Below are positions 8,753 through 16,222 of a stretch of DNA of 61,555 nt, piece after piece. Position 1 is the stretch's first letter, and each line of letters starts with the position of its first letter. The translations under genes were made by a program, and so were the position numbers. The DNA lies in assembly GCF_011326755.1 (NCBI RefSeq), contig NZ_JAAOIE010000012.1, positions 1 to 61,555 of the forward strand, read 5' to 3'. The notes below the pieces were generated by a model. That model saw only the letters and a program-made list of their open reading frames with translations, was not told the origin of the DNA and ran no database searches. This stretch comes from Cochlodiniinecator piscidefendens. GTDB lineage: Bacteria; Pseudomonadota; Alphaproteobacteria; Rhodobacterales; Rhodobacteraceae.

Positions 8753-8812
8753 CCATTTGTGAATTCAGGTGTTAAATTTGTAATGGGTAAATTTCCCATT
8801 TGTGAATTCACA
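8753..8812. promoter_or_regulatory. Repeat-rich divergent operator region
   Basis: A 15-bp direct repeat (CCATTTGTGAATTCA) occurs at 8753-8767 and 8796-8810. The second copy forms a perfect 12-bp palindrome, TGTGAATTCACA (8801-8812). Between the copies lies an inverted repeat, AATGGG-N7-CCCATT (8782-8800). The block sits between the adenylating-enzyme gene and the divergent DUF6502 gene and is the likely binding site for a regulator of one or both. Confidence 0.6.
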
Positions 8813-8899
8813 TTGATTTGACAGCTGCTCACAAAACCGTTGGGTTCATTAATTTTGTGTTAATGCTAAATCAATGAAACACCGCAACGACTGTAAACA

Positions 8900-9709
8900 A
8901 TGACAAAACCCACTGATCCCTTTGAAGCCGCCTTAGCTGCATTACTTGGCCCGTTAGCCCAAGCTATGGTCGCCCATGGAGTCACCATTGGCACAGCGAC
9001 GGAAGCATTAAAAAACGCGCTGCTTCATGCGGCTTTGGCTACATCCGAAACTACAATCAATGACAGCCGCGCCAGCCTGATGACCGGGATACACCGTAAA
9101 GATATAAAAAGGTTACGCAACCTAGACGATGGAAGCATGCTAAGACGCTCTTCTAACGCGACGGCCAGTGTGATCAGTCACTGGGCGACCGATCCGGAAT
9201 TTCAGGATGATGAAGGTGAACCATTAACCCTGCGGCGTAACGAAAACAGCGCCGCTCCAAGTTTTGATAGCCTCGTTCGCAAAGCTCGCATCGACATGGC
9301 CCCCGGAACCGTTTTACGCGCATTATTAGATCAGGAAGTTGTCACCGAATTGGCAGATGGTTCATACAAGTTACTCACCCATGCCTTTCTCCCCAAAGCG
9401 GGCAGCGATGCGCAAGTAGCTGCTTACCACGCGACGTTGTCTGCCCATCTCGCGGCATCTACACACAATCTTTTGTCAGACGAAGATACGGGCAGATTTT
9501 TTGATCGCGCCGTTCGGTATTCGCATCTTTCAGAAGCGTCAGTTAACGCCTTGAACGCTACCGCGAGCAAAAAGGCACAAGAATTGCTTCAGGATATCAA
9601 CGCCCTAGCCCGAGACATGCAAAAAATCGATGTAGATAAAGACGAAAACGGGAAATTTGTACTGGGGGCCTATATCCTTCCAACCCTCCCCGGATCGAAG
9701 GAAGACTAA
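8900..9709 (+). CDS. DUF6502 family protein
   Basis: A 269-residue soluble protein of unknown function that I recognise as DUF6502-like. The N-terminal half resembles a helical DNA-binding arrangement (GVTIGTATEALKNALL, then SRASLMTGIHRKDIKRLR, about residues 27-75), which could be a winged helix, and TVLRALLDQEVVTEL in the middle has the same flavour. The C-terminal part is predicted helical. No signal peptide or membrane segment is visible. It is followed directly by a DUF5666 gene, so the two form an operon. A regulatory role for the operon or for the divergent flavoprotein pair is possible but not shown. Confidence 0.72.
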   Translation: MTKPTDPFEAALAALLGPLAQAMVAHGVTIGTATEALKNALLHAALATSETTINDSRASLMTGIHRKDIKRLRNLDDGSMLRRSSNATASVISHWATDPEFQDDEGEPLTLRRNENSAAPSFDSLVRKARIDMAPGTVLRALLDQEVVTELADGSYKLLTHAFLPKAGSDAQVAAYHATLSAHLAASTHNLLSDEDTGRFFDRAVRYSHLSEASVNALNATASKKAQELLQDINALARDMQKIDVDKDENGKFVLGAYILPTLPGSKED

Positions 9710-9710
9710 C

Positions 9711-10601
9711 ATGTCAGCGCTCCGGATTATGTTCACCCTACTTCTGTTGACCTTCAATCATGCGGCTTTTGCCCAAGACGAAGACGATCGCGAAGGGGGT
9801 ATTATTGGCACCGGAATTGTCGGCACCATCACAGAGCTGGGAAGCATCTATGTCAATGAGCAGCACATTTTCATCGATGATGCCCTAGAAGTAACTGGAG
9901 CACTAGGCCATCTGACGGCCGCTGATCTGCACCCTGGTCATGTCGTCGCGGTAACAGTCCACCCAGATGGTGCCGACTGGCGCGCGCAGAGCATTCGCCA
10001 ACTCTTAACCTTGGTGGGCCCTGTTGAGGCCGTAGATGACACAGGCTTTACTGTTTTAGGGACCGAAGTTGCACTTGGCGCACTCATACCACCCCCTCAC
10101 TTGGGGGATTGGGTCGCAATCAGCGGGTTATGGCAGAACCAAATTGTAATTGCATCGCGCATAGACCCGGTGCACCCAAGCTATCGTCAGGCACGTATCA
10201 GCGGGACCTATTTCGGTCCGAATGAAGAAGGCCGCAACGCGATAGGCGGCACCGCTATATTGGGCCTAGAAACACGGCACCTCCAGCCCGGTGATCTGGT
10301 TCGCGCTTTTGGACAGCCCACAGCTACAGGCATTGAGGCGACGCGCATAGAGCATCGATTGTTCGAAGACGCTATCGAGGTTGTACAAATCGAAGGGTAC
10401 CTCTCTCCGCCGCAGCCTTCTGGTTTATACACCGTTCTTGGCAGCGGGTTGGTGGCTTATACAGACCGCCCTGAAATGGTCGACTCCGTGAACCGAGTAA
10501 TCCTATGTGGCGAAAATGGTCAATTTGAAATGCTGCAAAGCACATCACCCGTCCCCCATGAGCGCAAGCAAGTAAGGGATCGTTTGAGGTGCGCACCCTA
10601 A
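9711..10601 (+). CDS. Secreted DUF5666 domain protein
   Basis: A 296-residue exported protein: a signal peptide at residues 1-21 (hydrophobic MFTLLLLTF, cleavage after AFA) precedes an acidic linker and repeated small beta-rich modules. The modules show the recurrent pattern G-x-x-V-x-V-x-G and HLQPGDLVRAFG typical of DUF5666. Two or three modules can be seen, the clearest starting near GIVGTITELGSI and VGPVEAVDDTGFTVLG. Cysteines near the C-terminus (CGENG and LRCAP) could form a disulfide in the periplasm. The start is the ATG one base after the DUF6502 stop, which couples the two genes. Function is unknown. Confidence 0.75.
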   Translation: MSALRIMFTLLLLTFNHAAFAQDEDDREGGIIGTGIVGTITELGSIYVNEQHIFIDDALEVTGALGHLTAADLHPGHVVAVTVHPDGADWRAQSIRQLLTLVGPVEAVDDTGFTVLGTEVALGALIPPPHLGDWVAISGLWQNQIVIASRIDPVHPSYRQARISGTYFGPNEEGRNAIGGTAILGLETRHLQPGDLVRAFGQPTATGIEATRIEHRLFEDAIEVVQIEGYLSPPQPSGLYTVLGSGLVAYTDRPEMVDSVNRVILCGENGQFEMLQSTSPVPHERKQVRDRLRCAP

Positions 10602-10656
10602 TCAACCTCCCTATACCAACCTGAGCAACAAACAGGCGTAAACCTAGTTGCTCCCT

Positions 10657-11013
10657 TTATGCTCTTTCAACGATCTCAAGCGAAGCAGTCATATGCGGAT
10701 GAAACGCACAGAAATAGCTAAGCTCCATGCCCTCTGTTACGATGAGCTCAACACTTTGATCTTTCGCGAGCTCACCCGTGTCCCAACCAAATTGATCAGC
10801 CGTAGCTGTATGTGGCGCGAGATCATTATTGGTCCAACGGATCGCATCGCCAACACTAACCTGAATATGATCGGGAACAAATTTAAAACGGTTGATTTCT
10901 ACGTCATGCACGATTGCCCTATTAAGGGCCGCAACCTTACGAGAATTTGAAAGGGAAACCGCAATGGCTCCCCCTCCCAACAAGACATTTCGCCGAGAGA
11001 TATGCCCAGTCAT
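10657..11013 (-). CDS. Tat-exported cupredoxin (plastocyanin/amicyanin-like)
   Basis: A 118-residue blue copper protein for periplasmic electron transfer or copper binding. It begins with a twin-arginine signal (SRRNVLLGGGA). The mature domain has the full type 1 copper set: His68 in APHT, then Cys102, His105 and Met108 in the CxxHxxM loop (FCAFHPHM). Its start overlaps the stop of the DUF4142 gene by 1 bp, so both are expressed together. A second cupredoxin with the same backbone but no copper ligands is encoded at 12984-13379. Confidence 0.85.
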   Translation of the reverse strand: MTGHISRRNVLLGGGAIAVSLSNSRKVAALNRAIVHDVEINRFKFVPDHIQVSVGDAIRWTNNDLAPHTATADQFGWDTGELAKDQSVELIVTEGMELSYFCAFHPHMTASLEIVERA

Positions 11014-11537
11014 CAGTTTAAACTTTCAACCATCATCTCTGCATGGCCTTCGTGAACCTTAAAAATCTCAAGGCCTTGCTGAAATAACGCTCTGACTTCT
11101 TCGTTGTCGATGTTTGGGATCATAGTACCCTCAACAAGGCCATTAACCGTCTGGTGGTACGCCAATTCATTAGCCGCATATGCCTTGTCAAATTCCGCCC
11201 CACGAAGAGCAGAAAGGTCATTGATAATCTCTTCTGCTCCAGCGCTTAGCGCCTGGCTAAAAAAATTATCCTGCGCTGTCGCTCCTAATTGTTCTAGTAG
11301 ACCCAAAGCTGCTGCGTTCACTGCGGTGTGGTCTCTGATCATCGTATTAGCAAATGTATGAATGTCGGAATTCGTAGAAATAGCGAGCGCAAGATGTGCA
11401 TATCGAATATCGATATTATCTGCAGTGTAAGCAACATGCGCCATTTCAAGGTCATTCAAGTCACCCAAATCCTGGGCATAGACAGAAGACACGGACATTG
11501 TAGCGATAAGAGCGATTGCAGATACGAAAGGTTTCAT
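11013..11537 (-). CDS. Periplasmic DUF4142 family protein
   Basis: A 174-residue exported helical protein. Residues 1-21 are a signal peptide cleaved after VYA. The body matches the DUF4142 four-helix pattern, with histidines positioned as in ferritin-like folds: DLNDLEMAHVAYTADNIDIRYAHLAL, MIRDHTAVN and a C-terminal FKVHEGHAEMM. Known members are periplasmic proteins linked to stress or metal handling, with no defined reaction. It is the first gene of a two-gene operon with the cupredoxin, which suggests a shared role in copper or redox stress; this is inference. Confidence 0.8.
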   Translation of the reverse strand: MKPFVSAIALIATMSVSSVYAQDLGDLNDLEMAHVAYTADNIDIRYAHLALAISTNSDIHTFANTMIRDHTAVNAAALGLLEQLGATAQDNFFSQALSAGAEEIINDLSALRGAEFDKAYAANELAYHQTVNGLVEGTMIPNIDNEEVRALFQQGLEIFKVHEGHAEMMVESLN

Positions 11538-12029
11538 TTCGGTAACTCCGTTTGGGTTTCAATACACCCTTAGTACCGGCGTTAATACAGGCGAAATATG
11601 CCTCAAAAACCGGGTTTTCGTGCAGATCGTTCAAAGATGCGTACTTAACAGATACGACGTTAGAGTCCCCGTATGCTTGATCTTCTTGGTGACATCTTCA
11701 TCAATTTCTCTATGTGAGGTGCGCTTTATTTCAAAACTTCGTTCACCCAGCCGTGGCGTGCGGCCCATGACCTATATTGCGGGCACGAACCGGCCCGGAC
11801 AGCTTTGCCGCTTGATACAGTGTTGAAAAAGTCCGGCTATACTGGTCCGCGGTGTTAATATACGGCGGAGATACACCCCAAAGCGAAACTCAATTGATAT
11901 GTGGCCATTTTTCCTTCGATCCTCACGCACGTCATATTTTGATGGATCGCCTAGCTCCCTTCATTCATCTCAATAACTACGGTGAAACCGCGGATAAATA
12001 GACGGAGGTAACTAAACGGGCTATTCGCG
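11538..12029. other. Gene-poor region upstream of the DUF4142 operon
   Basis: About 490 bp without a convincing gene. The right half is AT-rich and short frames here show no family resemblance. The promoter of the DUF4142 operon must lie at the left end. A TGTTGAAAAAGTC string near 11820 resembles the ends of some insertion elements, but no matching second end or transposase was found. Confidence 0.5.
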
Positions 12030-12353
12030 ATGAAACAGGCGGAAATCGAATGCGGTGACTTAACTGCTCTCAAGATGCCTGAAGCGATTTTTGTCCAAGG
12101 CATCAGAGGGTTTCTCGAAAGCAACGAAGCACCTGAATGGGGATTGAGCGCTTTTCCAAACAACAATCTTCGACGTATGCTTGATGTGTTTCACATCGCT
12201 CCTAACGTAACCTGGACTGTCGAAAACATCACCGCTTATTGGTATCGAGCTGCGCCGTCTCAAGAGCGTCAAGCAATTCAATTTCTTCGAAAATTGGCAT
12301 CACGAACAATTCAGGGTCGAAAAAAATTGTTGGGGGAAAACCCATGCCTATAA
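12030..12353 (+). CDS. Hypothetical protein (107 codons), doubtful
   Basis: An open frame beginning MKQAEIECGDLTALKMPEA with a basic C-terminus (ASRTIQGRKKLL). I do not recognise a family. The composition is that of a soluble globular protein and not of a random frame, but the GGAGG upstream is about 20 nt from the ATG, further than usual. It lies in a gene-poor patch beside a tRNA gene and may be a fragment of a larger displaced gene. Treat as unproven. Confidence 0.3.
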   Translation: MKQAEIECGDLTALKMPEAIFVQGIRGFLESNEAPEWGLSAFPNNNLRRMLDVFHIAPNVTWTVENITAYWYRAAPSQERQAIQFLRKLASRTIQGRKKLLGENPCL

Positions 12354-12761
12354 AAAGATCAATCAGGTCTTCATCCGTAAATGAAAATTACCGAAAGTTC
12401 TGGTTTGCAAAACCCTGTAATATTGCTCGATAGCTCATGATTTAAATATCTTTTTTTCGCACAAAATTCAATCATTACCCAAATGTTCAAAATTAAATAA
12501 CTTATGCGGCACGCTAATCAATACAGATAGTCGGATCGTAATCGTTTTGAGTACAATACCTCTCGGAAAACAACCTTTGTAGCACTTAAAATTACGGTTA
12601 AGATTCAACCTTCTACGAACGCAATCAAGTTTTTGCGACACTCTAACGACTCGCAACAGATGCGATGCAACGCCTAAGTAAAACGGAGTGGTAGTGTCCC
12701 ACGGACGTTTTCAACGCGAAACACTTTACGCATTGAAAATTAATAATAAAAAATGATAATT
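12354..12761. other. AT-rich gene-free stretch next to the 3' end of tRNA-Gly
   Basis: About 400 bp, markedly AT-rich compared with its surroundings, with no gene I can support. It borders the 3' end of the tRNA-Gly gene, which is where tRNA-targeting integrative elements insert. No integrase gene or duplicated tRNA 3' end was found in the window, so at most this is an old scar. Confidence 0.45.
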
Positions 12762-12835
12762 TGGAGCGGGTAGCGGGAATCGAACCCGCACGACTAGCTT
12801 GGAAGGCTAGGGCGCTACCATTACACCATACCCGC
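12762..12835 (-). tRNA. tRNA-Gly(TCC)
   Basis: A 74-nt tRNA on the minus strand. The acceptor stem is GCGGGTA paired with TACCCGC, the anticodon arm is CTAGC-CTTCCAA-GCTAG with anticodon TCC, and the T arm is GCGGG-TTCGATT-CCCGC. The 3' CCA is encoded in the DNA. The anticodon reads GGA and GGG glycine codons. Confidence 0.96.
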
Positions 12836-12983
12836 GTTAGCAACCGTATAAAACTGAATAGGGGCGAGTTGCAACCCCCTCTTTTTGCAAAATTTCACCT
12901 AAGCAACGCCTTAATTCCGCCGCATTAAAATAGCCCAATAGTCAGTACCTAATTCAGGCAATTTGCACGCAGGAGGCCATGGT

Positions 12984-13379
12984 TTGTCTAAGAAAGTACT
13001 AATGATTGCGCTGGCCCTCGGGCTTTCACCCCAAATCGCGGCGGCTGATGAAGGCGACGCTGTCGTTGAACATGAAGTCAACATTGTAGGCAATGATTTC
13101 ATGCCTCCGTTGGTTTATTCCGAACCTGGTGATGCGTTAAGGTTTGTTAATGATGACGCCGTATCTCGGACTGTTTCAGCATCTGACAACACCTGGTCAA
13201 CTGGCCCCATCGGTCCCGGTGACACTGTAATTTTGCCGATCACTGAAGGCATGACGATGTCATACATCCTTCCATACTCAGAAGACGATGCGGTCATTTT
13301 TGATGAAAATGCTCCGATTCAAATGGAAGAAGTCGACATTGATGGCTTGGTAACGTTCGAAGAAATACCAAACGAATAA
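12984..13379 (+). CDS. Exported cupredoxin-like protein lacking copper ligands
   Basis: A 131-residue periplasmic protein starting at TTG: a perfect AGGAGG lies 7 nt upstream of this codon, whereas the in-frame ATG at 12963 lies before that site. Residues 1-22 form a signal peptide (MSKKVLMIALALGLS, cleaved after IAAA). The fold is clearly that of the cupredoxin at 10657-11013: HEVNI, PGDALRFVNDD, W-S-T-G and ITEGMTMSY align with its counterparts. The copper-binding positions are changed: His to Arg62, Cys to Leu96, His to Ser99, Met to Asp102. It ends in an acidic tail. It probably does not bind type 1 copper. Confidence 0.82.
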   Translation: MSKKVLMIALALGLSPQIAAADEGDAVVEHEVNIVGNDFMPPLVYSEPGDALRFVNDDAVSRTVSASDNTWSTGPIGPGDTVILPITEGMTMSYILPYSEDDAVIFDENAPIQMEEVDIDGLVTFEEIPNE

Positions 13380-13380
13380 A

Positions 13381-14061
13381 TCAAAACAGTGGCTTTATTG
13401 GATCGTCATCAAATGGCTCTATCAAATCTGAACCTTCTGCTCTGTTTGAATTGACCTGTGGGTGAACACGAAAAAACCGTAAGGCATCCTCGGGCGCTGC
13501 ACGCATAAGCCGTGCTGCGCCTTTCCCTTTTTCCCCGAGCCAAAGCGCGTAATCCTCTGGTTTTAGCAATACTGGCATTCTGTGAAACACGTTTGAAACA
13601 ACGTCGTTTGCCGGAGTTGTCACGATGGTACAGGTCTTAATCGGATCATCAGCTCCCCACTCTTGCCATATCCCGCCCAATACCAAAGGCGCGCGATCCA
13701 CACTCGAAAAATACCATGGAAGGCGCTGTCCTGCAGTGTCTTTTGTCCATTCGTAATAGCCTGTAATCGGAATGAGACATCGACGCTGGCGGCACGCTTG
13801 GCGAAATGCCGGTTTCTCCGCAAGAGTTTCTGAACGCGCATTGATCAGCAACGGCCCATCGGTTGGGCTTTGATACCAATCAGGGATAAACCCCCAGCGC
13901 ATCGAAATTAATCGCCTATCGTTGCCAGAGACCACAACTGAGATCTGCGTCGTTGGACAGACGTTGTAGTTTGGCACATCTGGCAAATCATTGGCAGGCA
14001 CAGCCTCAAACATCTGCGCCATTGCATCAATCGGGAGAGTATTTGCAATGCGTCCGCACAT
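13381..14061 (-). CDS. SRAP domain protein (YedK/HMCES family)
   Basis: A 226-residue SOS response-associated peptidase (SRAP) protein that forms a covalent DNA-protein crosslink with abasic sites in single-stranded DNA. The catalytic cysteine is residue 2 (MCGR), which must be exposed by removal of the initiator methionine. Other family residues are visible: the asparagine in INARSE, the glutamate in GYYEW and the histidine in HRMP. Length is typical. It stands alone between the cupredoxin-like gene, with which it is convergent and 1 bp apart, and a 5'-nucleotidase gene. No LexA box was recognised upstream. Confidence 0.92.
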   Translation of the reverse strand: MCGRIANTLPIDAMAQMFEAVPANDLPDVPNYNVCPTTQISVVVSGNDRRLISMRWGFIPDWYQSPTDGPLLINARSETLAEKPAFRQACRQRRCLIPITGYYEWTKDTAGQRLPWYFSSVDRAPLVLGGIWQEWGADDPIKTCTIVTTPANDVVSNVFHRMPVLLKPEDYALWLGEKGKGAARLMRAAPEDALRFFRVHPQVNSNRAEGSDLIEPFDDDPIKPLF

Positions 14062-14090
14062 ATCGTGAATTTATTTCTCAATATCCTACA

Positions 14091-14119
14091 AAACAAAGGG
14101 GCACAAACATGCGCCCCTT
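14091..14119 (-). terminator. Intrinsic terminator of the 5'-nucleotidase gene
   Basis: On the minus strand, AAGGGGC and GCCCCTT form a stem across a 10-nt loop, followed by TTGTTTTG. It begins about 20 bp after the stop of the 5'-nucleotidase gene. Confidence 0.65.
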
Positions 14120-14140
14120 CAAAGTCATTTGACCTAAGCT

Positions 14141-15718
14141 TTAGCGCTGGGAAATACGGCCATCCAGATAAGGCGTGTAACCACCCTGTTCTGCCATGTA
14201 TTCCGCCAATACATCGGCAAGATCAGGACCATAATCATAGGCGTTCATACCACTGTCGCGGAATATTGCGTATCCATCGCCACCGCCGCGCACATAGTTA
14301 TTGGTCACCACAAGGTAGGTTTTTGCTGGGTCAATGGGCGACCATGCGCCACCTTCGTTGACCATGACTTCTACAACGCGGCCCTCATTTGGAGCAACCG
14401 AAGCATCCCACTCAAAGGTAATACCAGCAACCTGCGGAAAGCGGCCTTTGACATCTTCAACTTGGCTCACACCATTTTCAAGCGCATCAATTACACCTTG
14501 GCCTGAGATTTCAAAGGTAGACAGAGTGTTCTGGAATGGCAGCACTGACAAAACTTCGCCCATGGTCACTTCGCCCGCATCCATTGAGGCTCGAATTCCA
14601 CCAGAGTTTGCAATCGCTATTTGCACACCTTGATCAGCTACACGTGCAAGCATTGAATCCGCGACAAGGTTGCCCATCTGACATTCCTGCACACGGCAAT
14701 TGGAACGATCACCATCAATAGCCTCGGCAGACTCAGCAACAACGTTTTGGCGAATCTCATCCAGAGGAACTGCCATTTCAGCAACACGCGCAACAGCGCT
14801 TTCATCTTCGACAACTGCGCCGTCTAGGACGATGGGTTCGCCAACCGCAGAAACAATTTCACCAGCATCGTTGAAGGTAACGTTCAATTCACCCAAAAAT
14901 TTACCGTAGGCGTAAGCCTGAACAATAGCGGTATCGCCAACCATTGTCGGATATGGACCAACAGCACGCTCTTGCACGTTTGACAGCAAAGAATTTGAGT
15001 GACCGCCAACAATAACGTCAACGCCTGTTGTTTCAGCAGCAACGCGTTGGTCTACCCCATAGCCAGAGTGGCTAAGAACAATAATTTTGTTCACACCCTC
15101 AGCGGTCAAACGATCCACTTCACGCTGCACGGCCTCAACTGGATTGGAAAACGTTACATTGGGTCCGGGCGACGCCAATTCATGTGTATCTTCGGGGGTA
15201 AGACCAATCAGGCCGATCATTTCGCCACCGCGTTCGATTGTGATCGACGGCATGATCGTGTCGGCCAACAGCGGTTCATTGGTTACGTCACCATTCGACA
15301 TCAGAATCGGGAATTCAACGTTGTCCGCAAATTCGCGCAATACCTCTGGGCCATCATCGAATTCGTGGTTGCCCACGGTCATCGCATCATACCCCATATG
15401 GTTCATCATTTCGGCCGCAAATACACCCTTATAATAGGTGTAGAACAATGACCCTTGAAACTGATCACCACCATCGACGAGGATCGAGTTGTTAGAACGC
15501 GCACGCGCATCACGAACCGCCGTTATCAAACGTGCAGAACCGCCAAAACATTCACCTGCAGCATTGTCCTCAGCAGAACAACCGGAATCGTATTTCGAGA
15601 TCGGTTCAAAACGCGAGTGGAAATCATTGGTGTGCAAAATGGTAAGAGAATAATCAGCCGACGCCATACCAGCAGACAACGCAAGCGTAGCAGTCGCTGT
15701 GAGGAAAAGGTTTTTCAT
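14141..15718 (-). CDS. Periplasmic 5'-nucleotidase/UshA-like metallophosphoesterase
   Basis: A 525-residue exported enzyme that releases phosphate and nucleosides from extracellular nucleotides. A signal peptide (residues 1-21, cleaved after ASA) is followed by the calcineurin-like metal domain: LHTNDFHSRFEP (about 28), DGGDQFQGS (about 82), VGNHEFDDG (about 116) and GGHSN. The C-terminal 5'-nucleotidase domain contains GGIRASMDAGEVTMG and the substrate-stacking YLVVTNNYVRGGGDGY. A single cysteine pair early on (GCSAED and GECFGG) fits a periplasmic disulfide. It is transcribed alone. Confidence 0.92.
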   Translation of the reverse strand: MKNLFLTATATLALSAGMASADYSLTILHTNDFHSRFEPISKYDSGCSAEDNAAGECFGGSARLITAVRDARARSNNSILVDGGDQFQGSLFYTYYKGVFAAEMMNHMGYDAMTVGNHEFDDGPEVLREFADNVEFPILMSNGDVTNEPLLADTIMPSITIERGGEMIGLIGLTPEDTHELASPGPNVTFSNPVEAVQREVDRLTAEGVNKIIVLSHSGYGVDQRVAAETTGVDVIVGGHSNSLLSNVQERAVGPYPTMVGDTAIVQAYAYGKFLGELNVTFNDAGEIVSAVGEPIVLDGAVVEDESAVARVAEMAVPLDEIRQNVVAESAEAIDGDRSNCRVQECQMGNLVADSMLARVADQGVQIAIANSGGIRASMDAGEVTMGEVLSVLPFQNTLSTFEISGQGVIDALENGVSQVEDVKGRFPQVAGITFEWDASVAPNEGRVVEVMVNEGGAWSPIDPAKTYLVVTNNYVRGGGDGYAIFRDSGMNAYDYGPDLADVLAEYMAEQGGYTPYLDGRISQR

Positions 15719-15883
15719 TGGGGACCCCCCTTATTGTTTTTGATGCGCCAAGAGTGACGGCAAACTCTGGCAGAGTCAAAGCCCCTGCCCCAAGTTGGCG
15801 TAACGGCAAGATGTAAACACAAGATGACGTCAAATCATTGAGCCATCCTTGACCTATGCAGTTGCTTTGGGCATTGGAACACT

Positions 15884-16222
15884 ATGCTTATTTACAAGAT
15901 CCTGCGGGCCGCGGAATGGGCCACATTCGAAAACGATCAACAGACCAATGGTGCGCCAATTGATCTGCAAGACGGCTATATCCATTTTTCAACAGGTGCA
16001 CAGGCGGCCGAAACCGCTGCAAAATACTTTGCAGGTGTGGATGGCCTAATGCTTGCTGCATTCGACAGCGAAGCCTTAGGCGAAGCTCTTAAATGGGAAG
16101 AATCCCGTGGTGGAGCATTGTTCCCACATTTGTACCGAGAATTACACTTAGGTGAAATGCTCTGGGTGAAACCCTTACCATGCAAGGGCAACAGTCATGA
16201 ATTCCCGGAGGGCGTCCTGTGA
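15884..16222 (+). CDS. DUF952 domain protein
   Basis: A 112-residue soluble protein of the DUF952 family, recognisable by YKILRAAEW near the start, [20 protein letters not shown] and the closing [12 protein letters not shown]. The family is related to the ADP-ribosyl-binding fold of enzymes such as Tpt1/ART, but no activity is established. It precedes pyrD and overlaps its GTG start by 4 bp, an arrangement frequent in Rhodobacterales, so it is the first gene of a three-gene operon with pyrD and arsC. Confidence 0.9.
   Translation: MLIYKILRAAEWATFENDQQTNGAPIDLQDGYIHFSTGAQAAETAAKYFAGVDGLMLAAFDSEALGEALKWEESRGGALFPHLYRELHLGEMLWVKPLPCKGNSHEFPEGVL

Noticed and set aside
11811-11835. TGTTGAAAAAGTC string suggesting an insertion-sequence end
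   Set aside because: No inverted partner, target duplication or transposase fragment was found nearby.
12643-12843. 66-codon open frame on the minus strand
   Set aside because: It lies across the tRNA-Gly gene and owes its openness to the tRNA sequence; no family resemblance.
12963-12983. ATG at 12963 as start of the cupredoxin-like gene
   Set aside because: The AGGAGG ribosome binding site lies inside this extension and the signal peptide begins after it, so TTG at 12984 is the start.
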